Both the position numbers and the translations under genes were made by a program. Below, in pieces: positions 51,601 to 63,600 of a stretch of 64,000 nucleotides of DNA (its first letter is position 1; every line of letters begins with the position of its first letter). Origin of the DNA: Helicoverpa zea (taxonomy: Eukaryota; Arthropoda; Insecta; Lepidoptera; Noctuidae); contig NC_061466.1 of assembly GCF_022581195.2 (NCBI RefSeq), positions 3,410,001 through 3,474,000 of the forward strand, given 5' to 3'. The notes beneath the pieces were generated by a model. It made no database searches and was not told where the DNA came from. It saw only the letters and a program-made list of their open reading frames with translations.

Positions 51601-54600
51601 AGAGCTCATTAAACTAATATCACACTTCATAGCACATCCTTTATCTCATATTATTAACCTATCATTAGAACAGGGTTGTTTTCCGGAAAAACTTAAGCTT
51701 TCCATAATTAAACCTCTGCATAAGAAAAATGCAAAAACAGATAAAAATAACTACCGACCTATCGCCCTAATCCCTATTTTGTCAAAAATTTTCGAAAAAA
51801 TCGTTTATAAGAGGCTAATTAATTTTCTAAATAAGACCGATGTACTTGCCAAAGAACAATTTGGGTTCAGAAAAGGTAAATCTACCCGGTTGGCAACATT
51901 TAATCTGATAAATTCAATAATAAACAGCATAAATCATAAAATTTCTCCTAGCGTTCTCTTTCTAGACTTAAGTAAGGCATTTGATGTTGTTGATCATACT
52001 AGACTCATAAGCAAGTTAGAAAAATATGGTGTGAGAGGTATAGCGTTAGATTGGTTTAAATCGTACCTAACAGGCAGAACACAAATAACTCGTGTAACTA
52101 AATTTAATAGCAAAACCAATACTCTCGAAAATTTCGATTCCAATCCCAGATTTAACCATTTTGGAGTACCACAAGGAAGCATTTTAGGTCCTTTATTATT
52201 CCTCATCTACGTTAATGATTTTCCCCAGGTGGTCTACAACCACGAATGTGTTTTATTTGCGGATGATACCTCAGTAATTATACGGTGTGATAATGAAAAA
52301 AACTATAAAGAGGAAATACATAAACTACTAAAAGAGATTACTGAATGGCTCGATATAAATGCATTAAAAATAAACTTAGATAAAACGAAAATAATTAATT
52401 TTAGGTCACATAAAAGCAAATCGAAACAATTAGACATCACTTGTAATAATACACCCATCGAACAGGTCAAAAACATTAAGTTTCTTGGGATTACAGTAAA
52501 CGAACACCTTATATGGAAAGATCATATCGATAACATCTGTAAAAAAATTAATAAATCTGTTTTTGCTATAAAAAGAATCAAAGATTCTTCTTCGAAACAC
52601 ACATCTTTAATGGTGTACCATGCCTACGTGTGCTCCATTATACGATATGGCATAGTGATATGGGGGTATACAGCAGATCTTATGCGTGTTTTTATTGCAC
52701 AGAAGAAATGTATTCGCGCTATCTTTAATGCTAAATGGTCAGACTCTTGCAGGCCCATTTTCAAACAAGAAAAAATATTAACTGTCCCTAGCATGTACAT
52801 TTATGAAGTGGCCAAATTCGTTAAATCCAATATTGAATTGTTTGAACGTAAAAATAATACAAACAAGCGCAAAGTCACTCATTCTTATTTAAAAATGCCA
52901 AATCCACGGCTGGAAATGTGCAGACGAAGTTGCGTGTACATGGCGCCGCTTATCTTTAACTCTCTGCCTCAGAAGATAATCGAATTGCCATATGAGAAAT
53001 TCTGTAGGTCTCTACGAACGTGGCTAATAGAAGAGAGCTTCTATTCTGTAGAGGAGTTTATAAGAAAATTTTCGACTCAATCCTATCATTTTAGAAATGC
53101 ATTGTAACTACTCTTAGTAACTACTCTTATTTTAAGTATTGTGTTTCTTTTGTGTGAGTGTTACAACTGATAGATTTAGTCTGTGTTTTCTTTTTTTCTC
53201 TCTCAATATTTGCATGCTGTTTTATAACTGCGGAATGTGTCTAGCACTTTAATTAAATTTTGTACCAACTCTTGTACCACATTTTATGCAAATAAATGAA
53301 ATTATTATTATTATTATCTTGTATGTCTCTACCAGACCTCGGGACTATAGAATCCCGGATTTTTGGGAGGCGAACGTGGGGCCGAAGCCAACACGCTGAA
53401 GCCCTTTTGAGACAACTTTAATGAAATGGTGACACAAAACCGACAATTATCCCTGTATACACTATAGAAATGTACCCAAGGACAATCCCCGGTTCTGTGC
53501 TAAACTATTGCTAACTATGGATGAAAACTACTTGGGCTATTGTGATGGGATGCTAGTGGACTAGGAATGGGGAAACTACGGGAACTATGGCACCTGCCGA
53601 TAACAATGTAATAAATACACGTAAAAATGGCAGGTGGAGACTCGCCAACTCACTTACTGGGCCCCCGGGAATCAGTCGCTAAATCGCAACAAGGGGGCAA
53701 CAGGTACATGAGCGGCTGAAGGGTGAGGATACCTCGGCGGACTTTAAACGCAGATCACGCGCTCCCTGTGGGTCCAGCATCACCGGCCCACTCGCCACTT
53801 ACCACGAGGCACCTACCCTCCGAGCGGGCTGCTAACCCTACTCTAGCGACTCCACTCTGACCGGCCGGTGAAGGCAAGCCAAGAGGCGGGAGACCTATCC
53901 CCCGTCATGCTTCACTCCGGCAGGCCGGAGATGGGGGACAGTATACTCTCCCTGGAGCACTCGGATATATAGCCCCGCGGGGTCGCTACTCCCCGTCATC
54001 CGCCTCAGATGCCCTGCGGGGCTTATTATTATTATTATTATTTGTAACGAAATGCAATCAATAAATCAATTCGAATATTTTTGCTCACACTCAAATTTCA
54101 TGGTAAAGAATGATGTACCTGTTATTTAACTAAAAATGCTGTGCTGTATGTGTAACGCACTAGCACTTAGAGCTACTGCACTAGACTTTGTAATTACGGC
54201 AGGAAGTTCAGAAAAACTCATAATGTAGCTACTCATTCGTGCTCTCCTGTAAAATATCTAACCGTAAATTTCATTTGTTCCAGGGTGGCTACCCGGCAAA
54301 ATTAAAGAAGGTGCTGATAGTGACCGCGCCTCTCTGGTTCAAGGCGCCATTCCGGATCCTGCGGCTATTCGTCCGCGAGAAGCTGCGTGAACGCGTGCAT
54401 ACAGTGAACGCGCCTCAGCTTGGCTTACACGTGCCGCGGTCCAGCTTGCCCAAGCAGTTGGGGGGGCAACACGAACCGGACCACGCTGCCTGGTAATTAT
54501 TGATTGCTGTTATAAAGATAGTTTTTAGAAAGACACATTAATTTGGTGGGCCCCGGCTGTCATCTTTGACAGTCCTTACGGGTAGAGAAGCCAGAAAGTC

Positions 54601-57600
54601 AGGGTTATCCAGGTAATTGGGCTGAGGAGGTCAAGGAAGTCTCTGTTAGTCACTGGTACCTTCTCAGCTGCCTTTGGTAAGACTGGAGGCCCACTCCAAC
54701 ATAGTTGAGAAAAGGCTAGGCAGATAATAATGTATTGTTTAATAAGTAGGAAAACAGCTATTATCAATCGCGAGCAATAATATAAATATATATATAAATA
54801 CAATAATAGTATCACATTTTGGCCTAGCTTGAAGAAAAGTAGCGTGTGTTAGATAGTCTATCCCATTCTACTCTTACTTTGTGACTTCCGTCGCCTTCCC
54901 TGAACTATCATTCTAACTAGTTAAAGTTAATTTTGCCAACACAATATCTCGTGTGGTAGAGAAACTATTAAAGAAACTTGTAGTTTTGCTGCCGTTGCTC
55001 CATAAGACATGTAGGTAACGTAGTTGCACCGGCCACAACTTTGGAGCTATCTTCAACGTTGTCGAGCCATGCTTCCTTCCTGAAACTTAGTTCCTTTAGT
55101 CACTGACTTATCTGTTATGTAACATCAAACTACTTATGCGTTTGCTTTTGTCAGTTTCGCTTCTGTATGTGGCTCCATTGTTACTGCATAGTTTTTTGTT
55201 TCGTGCCCGCATTGCGCGTGTTTAAAGATAGTCCGGGCTATTTATTTTTGTACCAGACTTTAAAAATACACGTTTGTTATTCTTTCCCAATCGACAACAC
55301 TATTTTAGTCGTATATCACACGATATGATTTAATAAATGCTCGACGCCAACGCTTGAACTTCAATTAACCTCTTTCGTAAAATTGAGCACCAATATATCT
55401 AGTTACCTAATATTGAAATTTTATTATGTAGTAGAGCATTATAGCGTAATATAACATTGTTATTCTTGGAAAGGAATTAATTCAAACTATCATACACGTA
55501 ATTTCCTCTTTGTGTCAGTTTTCAGAACGACTGAAAGTATATCTACATATAACAACGTTGTTTGCGTGTATCTATTGACAAGCGTGATATATGAACTGTT
55601 AATATTCGCTGTTCCTATACGTGAGCCATTTGCGTAACTACCCACGCACTATTGGCTACACTACTGCAAAGTATAGGTTTACGTAAAACTGGAGACTGAC
55701 TAAACTACTGAAATTATTTTAAGTCCCTTTATTTGGCATCTGAAATATGAAGACGAATATTACATAAAACGAGAAGCCTAATGATTTATTGACAAAGTAA
55801 TGAAGCGTTTATTTCCACATGAAAGATATATTGGAGCTGAAATTCAGCGCGAGTTATTATAGAGCTCATTAACTTGGCCGACTTCAGGTGATCACTCGAC
55901 CTACGTGATTCATTTCATTATCGTAGAAATAATAATGAAACAAGATAAGATTGCTGAAGCCATTCTAGCCACTTATTTCTCTGAATACTTTATTGAAAGT
56001 GTTTACAGCTTGCAATCCTACAGATTTTATCGATTATTGAGCGCTGTTCGAGTCATGTGGGTGTAAGTTGACTATTTCATTTCATCCTACGTATTTTGTT
56101 GAGGGTTTCAGTTTTCCAGTAATTTCTATTTGTTGGCAGGTTGGAGCACTGCAAGAACTGTTACACGAACAATCTGCAGAACGCTAAACTAGACGCCGTC
56201 ATTGACGAATATGTAATCAGTAATCACATACCGCCTATCAAGCCGCAAAATGGTGAGTTGAACGTGACTCAACAAATTGTTTTTATTTTATTTGAACAAT
56301 CAATTTTTATAGACCCTTCTGTATTTTATCGCCACTTTCTTCCTGAATTCACAATACCCATTATACCGGCTTAGATTTGATTACAATCAAATATGAATAA
56401 AGGGTCAATTGGAGCAATATTCTATTCTTACATTTCTAACGCCGACGTCAAACGAGAAATGTTTAATTAATGAAACGAGTTCTATTTATATTCCCGTCGG
56501 AATATTTAATGAATATTTGCTTTATTACGCAATATTAGTAATAAATGTTTAATTATTTGTCAGGTATAATCGAGCACGAGGGCGAATGTGACATGACCAG
56601 TGACCGCGCGGCGCGACTGGGCGACAACAAGACAGACATGCACATCAGCGGCGACCCTCCTTACACCTGCGACCCCAGTCCGCTCAGGTACCCACTGTTA
56701 CCATTTGACGGCGGATCCCAATATTTTATCCATCCTTTGATTTGCTTACCAAAGATTGGAATTTGACATTAGCCCCATACAGCCTTACTACAAAAACATA
56801 AACATCTGTTGAACACTTGTTTTAAAAAAGTGTGGCTGCTAAACGGACCTTATTTCAACGTCATAATCTGAATTTTTTTTAGACAAGTTTTCAACAGACA
56901 AAATTGTTTTTGTGGTAAGACGGATACTGTCCAGTAAGCAAAACAACGGATAGACTATAGATAGGAATATGGGGACGGCCGTTAATAAATTATTTGCAAA
57001 TCTCTGTACACACGCCTTGTTACGAGGGCATGAGGGTAGCGACCCTCGTTATACAGCACCTATTCATTCATGTATGCATAGACAAATATACCCAGACATC
57101 TTTTTAATAATTCCATAGACAAAAAGATTTGTTATGGAATATGGCTGAGCATTCACTGGAGCAAATCAACTTAGATAACTGAAAAGCATTAAAAGCATTC
57201 GATATTTTATAAAAAAATACAGTAAATTAATGTTAAATATACCTACTACACGCTTGTTGGTCTGTCTGTGTCTCCCCTTTTTTATAAACAGTGTTGTTGA
57301 ATTGAACCTCGCCATACAAGACTTGTTATGCTAATAGCGTGTATAAATTGAACGTTTTGTGGTATATCGTGAGGGGGGACATAGCTCTTATCATGTTGAT
57401 AAAATAAATCAGCACGCTTATTGGCTGCTATCTAGTTCTATAATCGGCTTTAAGTCCACAATATATTTGTCTCTATGATATTATATAATATTCTATTTCA
57501 AGTATTCTATTCAAAATGATTATCTTTTGTTGAGTAAACCATAAAATTAACTAGTAATTTACATTAAAAAGACATTTTATTTTCTAGACACACGCATGGT

Positions 57601-60600
57601 TACAATGGTGACATGAAGAGCAGACATATTAATTCCGGGGACGAAGATGACATAGACATAAGCAGTGAGTATACATTAACAGTGCAGAGTAAATACTTTT
57701 TGTTGATAAGCATTAAAACCTCTTTTGTAATAGATAAAACTTCAAATACTGAAAAATAATACGTTCTGTCAATGTGACGTTTTGATGGTTGTTTACTATT
57801 TTATTTATATTATTATCAAATAAGTATTCACACACCAGCAGAAATGCTTTCCGGTCACAAAAGTGGGGGTATGTCTTTCAATTAGTAAATTAGTGATAAA
57901 TATGTAAGGTGCCTCAATGGGCAACTATTACAAACGATCCGGTGAGTTTGTTTTGACTCGTGGTTTGTTATTATTTTGGCCAGTTCATTCAGGTTTAATA
58001 GTATTTCGTTGAAATTACTGAAGAATTAAATTATAATGGTAACTGACTATAAAATTCAGCAGCACCATTCATAAATTGTATTTTTGCTAGTTCAATAATA
58101 AACGGATAAACCACATTTTCCTTTATTCGATAGGTCCTACGTCCGAAGTTGATCGTAAAAATAAATTGGTACTTATCGAGCGATAGTTTACGTAGCGATA
58201 CAGTCTACTGAGATGCAATTCGTACTCGATTTCTCCCAAGTTTTAACACACGTATCATTCGATGGTTAAATAATTCGATTATTCTATTCGAGGGCAAATT
58301 TATGACCCTCGCATTTCTTACTGACAACACTATTATCGCAGTTAATTAGTAGAATGTCATTCTCGATAAAATTCTCGCTTATTTCTCATAGGTTGTGTTT
58401 GTTGGTAGTGTTGTGATGTGACGTTCGGGTTTCAATCGAGACACGTAAATGAATCTGTTCATACTGTGTAGTTCGCGATCTTAACTCGCTGAACAAACGC
58501 GACGATTGTTCAACTTACAATTAGTCTTCAGAAATGAAGCTAAAATAAACTTGATAAATATATATGTAACGTTTTGCAAATAAAAGATTGAAGATAAAGA
58601 CATGAAGTGTGATGTGTTATCGTCTGTGAAAATAATACTAATTATTTTTATAGTTTTTGTTGTTAAATTAAACAGTGAGTTATAAAAACTTTTGATGTTA
58701 AGTTTACCGTGTAAAGAAAACACTACGTAACTATTTTCGTGTTTTCACTTTGTTGTGTTACGGTTACGGAATTAGAGGTTTCTGAGGTCGGGTTAAATGA
58801 GAATGTTTGATGTAATGTCCGTCCCTACGAGAGAACTAGCTATTGGGTTTTATGACTAAATATAGACCCACTGTCCCTTCTCCGTGGCACAAGGATGGGA
58901 CGCTACCCGAATTTGTATCGCTTGAATTATTTACGCACAAATATTGATTATTTTCTTTCAACTTTCTGAGAAGATTTCATGATGACAATTGAAACATTAT
59001 TAGTGTTCGAGGAAATATTTTCCTCGTTTACCGACTTGCTCTATCGATCGCCTTAAATGTTTATCATGTTTCAATTGTTATTTTACGAATGTTGATTAGG
59101 AGTCTTACATGAATCACAATATATTCTTCCATAATTGGTACCTTTTCGTGATCAATAAAATGATTTCATACCTTAGGTATACTCTACCAGGTCCGGCTAC
59201 CAGTACTGTTGTTGTAACTGACGTCATTACACCTATCGAAGTATGTTGTTTAGATTCAAATACGAGTATACTTGAACAAAGAAGTTTTCTCCCAATTTGT
59301 ATCTTTCCTTTCTGATGTTTTTATTACAAATATATTTACAATTGAGCACTCGTGCTATAGCTCGCGGCACATGGTCGTCAGGCGAGGTGTCGCCGGGGCT
59401 GTCGGACGAGGAGGCGGGCGGCGGCGGCGCGGGCGAGTCGCCGGCCGCGCTGCTGGCGCGCGTGCGGGCGCTGGGCCGCCGCGGGCTCGCCGCCGAGTAC
59501 GACGAGCTGCGCTCCAGGCCGCCGCAGGGCACCTTCCATCATGCCAAGTGAGTTACCCCTCGTATGCCGGAGGGCGGAACCACGCGAGACACAATTGATT
59601 TTCTATTGTTCTCTAATTAGCGGCATTCAAGCAGTTAAGGCTACTGATGATAATGATAATGTCTTCCTAGTTGATTGGCGGCCACGGTGGCTGTTCTTAT
59701 GTAAAGAGGTCAGCCAGGTGCGCATGACATATAATAGTGAGCATACAGATACCGGCACGGATATTGGGCTCTCGGCGGAAGAGTGGGGATCGCTTTGCGC
59801 ACCCGTACGCATAAGGCAATATGGCAGTAAATCGCTTCTGCGCAGGTGAAGGTCATGGCTCGATATCCGTGTCGATAACTGTACATAGGTTCATTCCCAC
59901 GGTACAGTGAAGGAGTACCTTCACTGTACCGTGCCCGATGGGACGGCAATCCGATACGAACGGAGACAGATCAGGCGCAAGACCTACATTTATTTACGTG
60001 CTGTCCAATGCGCAGGTGTATCAATTACCTACCTTTAGTCTGTGAAAGTTTCTAAAACCACACCGTCCGACGTCAACCTTACATTTGCAAATTTTGTATT
60101 TCTGGTATTCTGTAACAAGATTCAGAACGCTAACTACAGTGTTTCTACTAAACTCCCAATCTTAGTCCTGAAAACATATTACATAACTTTCTAATATTAA
60201 CTGCAGTTTTCATCAACACTTTCGCTTATGCACATCAAGCGAAAATAACCTTTAAACTTAGTCAATAAAGTCCACATTACCTTCCAGACTGCCGAGCAAT
60301 CTAGCCAAGAATCGCTACACAGATGTCCTATGCTACGACCACTCGCGCGTGCTACTCTCGCAGACGGACCCTGACGATACCACCACAGACTATATCAATG
60401 CTAACTACGTTGACGGATATAAACAGAAGAATGCTTATATTTGTACGCAAGGTAAGATTTCGTTGAATGTTTTTATGATTATTGTGAAGTACTGCTTGGT
60501 TTCTTTGCATGTTTTAAGTAAATGGTAGTCAGGTCTTAACGGCTAAATTTCAGCTGATGATAGTGTCACGTCCCTCCACGTGTACTATCCTTTCTTCTAG

Positions 60601-63600
60601 GTTACTGATAGGTTAGGTGTAAAACATGACGTAAATTGTTTACAAATTCAAATAAAGGTATATATTTTCTTGATTTCCCATAAAAAAATGAATAAAAATT
60701 CTGAAATGTCGGTTGTAAACAAGTTTTAAATTTTAATATTTTATGCTACATTTCTAATATGAATTTCGAACTAAGATTTAATGAAAAACAAAGCTACATT
60801 GATAAACAACCGATGTTGTAAACAAACTGTCTAATCTATATAAAACTGAATGCAATATTGATTAGACATGTGTAATTACTAAATGTTATTATGTACTATC
60901 AGCTTGATTAACGATAAACATCATACATGTTTGTTCAATCTATCATTGTTCTCTTTTTGTTGTGTATCTACTTACGGTTATTTCAATACAAGTTACTGGT
61001 AATTTTTATTTTTTTTACTGGTAACTTTGAAAATAATAGTAGTCGGTTTATAAACCACTGCAAAAATACACCTAATAACAAATTCTAAAGGATATAAAAA
61101 TTCTAAGCATTTCTGGTCAATATACAATTTGGCTTCGGTCCCACGATACGTAGAACAATGCGAGTTACTTGTTTACAGTGGAAATACGTCTTCTGTGAAT
61201 TAGTACTAATAAAGCCCTGTTGCGCGAATTTCAAATAAAGCAGGGGAAATCCTCCGTTCTTAGAATTCACTCGGCGAATAATGGCGATGTCATTAATATT
61301 CTTTTTGTGCAAAAAAGAAAGGGATATTATAAATTGCATATCAAATAAATAATCGCCTATCAATAAATACTCACCATTTATATTCTTTTTTACATCAAAT
61401 AACTTACTCCACTACAAATAAACTAAATGTTTAACAAAACTCAAACTGCAGATAATTCGAAATTATACATCAATATGACATTACGTTTTTCCTTATAATG
61501 CAATACAGTTAAATTTATTCTTGTACAAAAATACTACATACAAGCATTAAATACTGACTGCACAGCAAATTTTCCATATTTCATAGCAAAATAACTATCC
61601 CAGTCGCATATTAACCAGTAAGTACAACAAAACCTGTTCATCATATTAGTCTTAATTTTCAAGAAGCCATGCTCGGCAAATTTAATGATTATTATAACAA
61701 AAAAATCCTGTCACATTGCATTATTTCTAAAAGCAGAACAAATTAACTGAAATCTCATGCAGCGTACTATGAAGATGGTAGAATTTTATTTAGATTCAAT
61801 TTATTTAGCACATTGCCATTTATAACCTTCAATTAAAAAACATTGTTTTAAAAATTGAAGCTAGCAACGAAAACGAATCGCTGCAAAACCGACTCCACGT
61901 AGTCTTATTTGCCCTACCCCTAGAGTGCAATTCAAAACCGCGTAGGCGCGGAGGGGCGAGGCGGCCTGCGAGCTGAGGCGCAGGTAGTTTTAACGCTCGC
62001 CGACGCGGTTGAGGCTGGCCGGCTCTGCCGGCCAGTAAGCCGAAGCTGCGGTGGTGAGCGTGAAAACCATCTGCGACGATAAGCTCGCATGGGACCGCCG
62101 GAGCCACGAAGCGCCGGAGCCGTGACAGAAGCCATGCTTGTTGCATGCTTACTTCCATGTTGCATGCCTGCTTACATGCTGCATGCCTGCTTGCATGCTT
62201 CAGGCTTGTTTGCATGCTTCTTACAGGAAAATAAAAATTCCAAAAATATGCCAAAATATGATTATGACTATAAACATTCTGAAATATGATAGTTCTGCCT
62301 TTTAATGACTACTTATATGAAATGTATGCCAAAAGGAAGTACTGACAATGACTAAAAATGTACCCGCCACATTTTTTTTAAGAATGTGCAAGCATATCAT
62401 CGGACTTGCGATCCGACTCAAGTACGTGGCGCCAACTGCAGAAGCTAAAAATGAGCCTATTGGGCAAAAAAGGAAGCGTGGACTCTTATTAAGATTTCAA
62501 TAAATTACAATTTTGCATTTAATTTTATATTTTTTTGCTGATCTCATTATGTGGTAATTAATAAATAATAAGATGACTGTGACTAATAAAATGCTGTTTT
62601 ATTCAGAAAAACTGCTGTAAATAATATAAAAATAGAAGCTATATTTAAAAGGAAAAAAGTTAACATGTATAATGTGCATTAAGATTGTTAGCTGTGCATT
62701 GATGAAAAAGCTTTTGCTTTAGGAAAAATCGCTGTACGCTGCGAAAATAAATTGTAGTGTGTTTAGTGATATTTTGAGTTGAATATTTTGCTGTGCAATC
62801 AGTAATTTTGATGGGAATTCGGAATTTTACTGCATAGAAAAAGGATATTTTTTGATTTGCGTTTAAATACTACCCAAAAAGAAATGTTTGTTTCTCTGTA
62901 TTTGATTGCCTCGACCTTGTATACTGCATAATAAGGGACAAGCTTTAGTGCAAAGATTATAAAGAAATGTTGATTTCAAGAATAACTGCCACTATAAATA
63001 AGTGTTATCTGATCATAAAAATCAATAATTATTAATCTAAGTTTTAATTAAGGTCAGTTTTTCTATTGTCACAATTTTACCTCTACTGATAATTATGACA
63101 AGGCATATTTTTAATGGTGTCCGCCCACGTCAGACTTTTTGTAGGACAGATATGACATAATATACCTAATCGGGCCGATTTTTGTAGGTCTGTATGACTA
63201 GGATTTTCTTTCCTACTTCTTGTAGGACATGAACGTTGCACGTAAGTTGTAGGTACGTTGTGTGTTATCTTTTCTCCTACAAAAAATCGATCACCGATTT
63301 ATCGGACATGGGCATTATCCGTATATTTGTCAACTTGCCTCAAGTAGGTATTCTGATGCAATATAAAGGAATATTACAAAAAGCTTACTTCACACTTCTC
63401 ATTTACCCATTACAGGTCCTCTGCCGAAGACTTTCGGCGACTTCTGGCGCATGGTATGGGAGCAGGGTACCCTAGTGGTGGTGATGACGACGCGGGCCGT
63501 GGAGCGCGGCCGCGTCAAGTGCGGGCAGTACTGGCCGCTCAGCGAGAACCAACACGCCGTGTACGGAGACTTCGCCGTCACCACGCAGGCCGTCGAACAT

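Larger units (their letters stand above)
49965..53322 (+). mobile_element. Broken non-LTR retrotransposon (CR1/Jockey group)
   Basis: 5'-truncated: it starts inside the endonuclease domain (ending LCLSDHNTAQVIEFKYL, with the SDH catalytic motif). It continues through a connector region and the reverse transcriptase, and ends with AATGAAATTATTATTATTAT. It is interrupted by a MITE (50115-50335) and another repeat (50671-51235). Three near-repeats of GCATTGATAATAT at the 5' junction (49955-49995) may reflect the integration event. Confidence 0.85.
59548..60287 (+). other. Ptpmeg2 intron 9
   Basis: 740 bases with a small MITE (59746-59881) and a perfect hairpin (59898-59933). Confidence 0.7.
60452..63415 (+). 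other. Ptpmeg2 intron 10
   Basis: 3 kb, AT-rich except for the GC-rich repeat block at 61850-62260 and a possible MITE at 63113-63320. Confidence 0.6.

Noticed and set aside
59233..59949. Several overlapping frames on both strands around exon 9
   Set aside because: Shadows of the GC-rich exon and of the MITE and hairpin; only the frame in phase with exons 8 and 10 is real.
61829..62254. 141-codon minus-strand frame
   Set aside because: Produced by GC-rich repeat composition; no domain or conserved motif.
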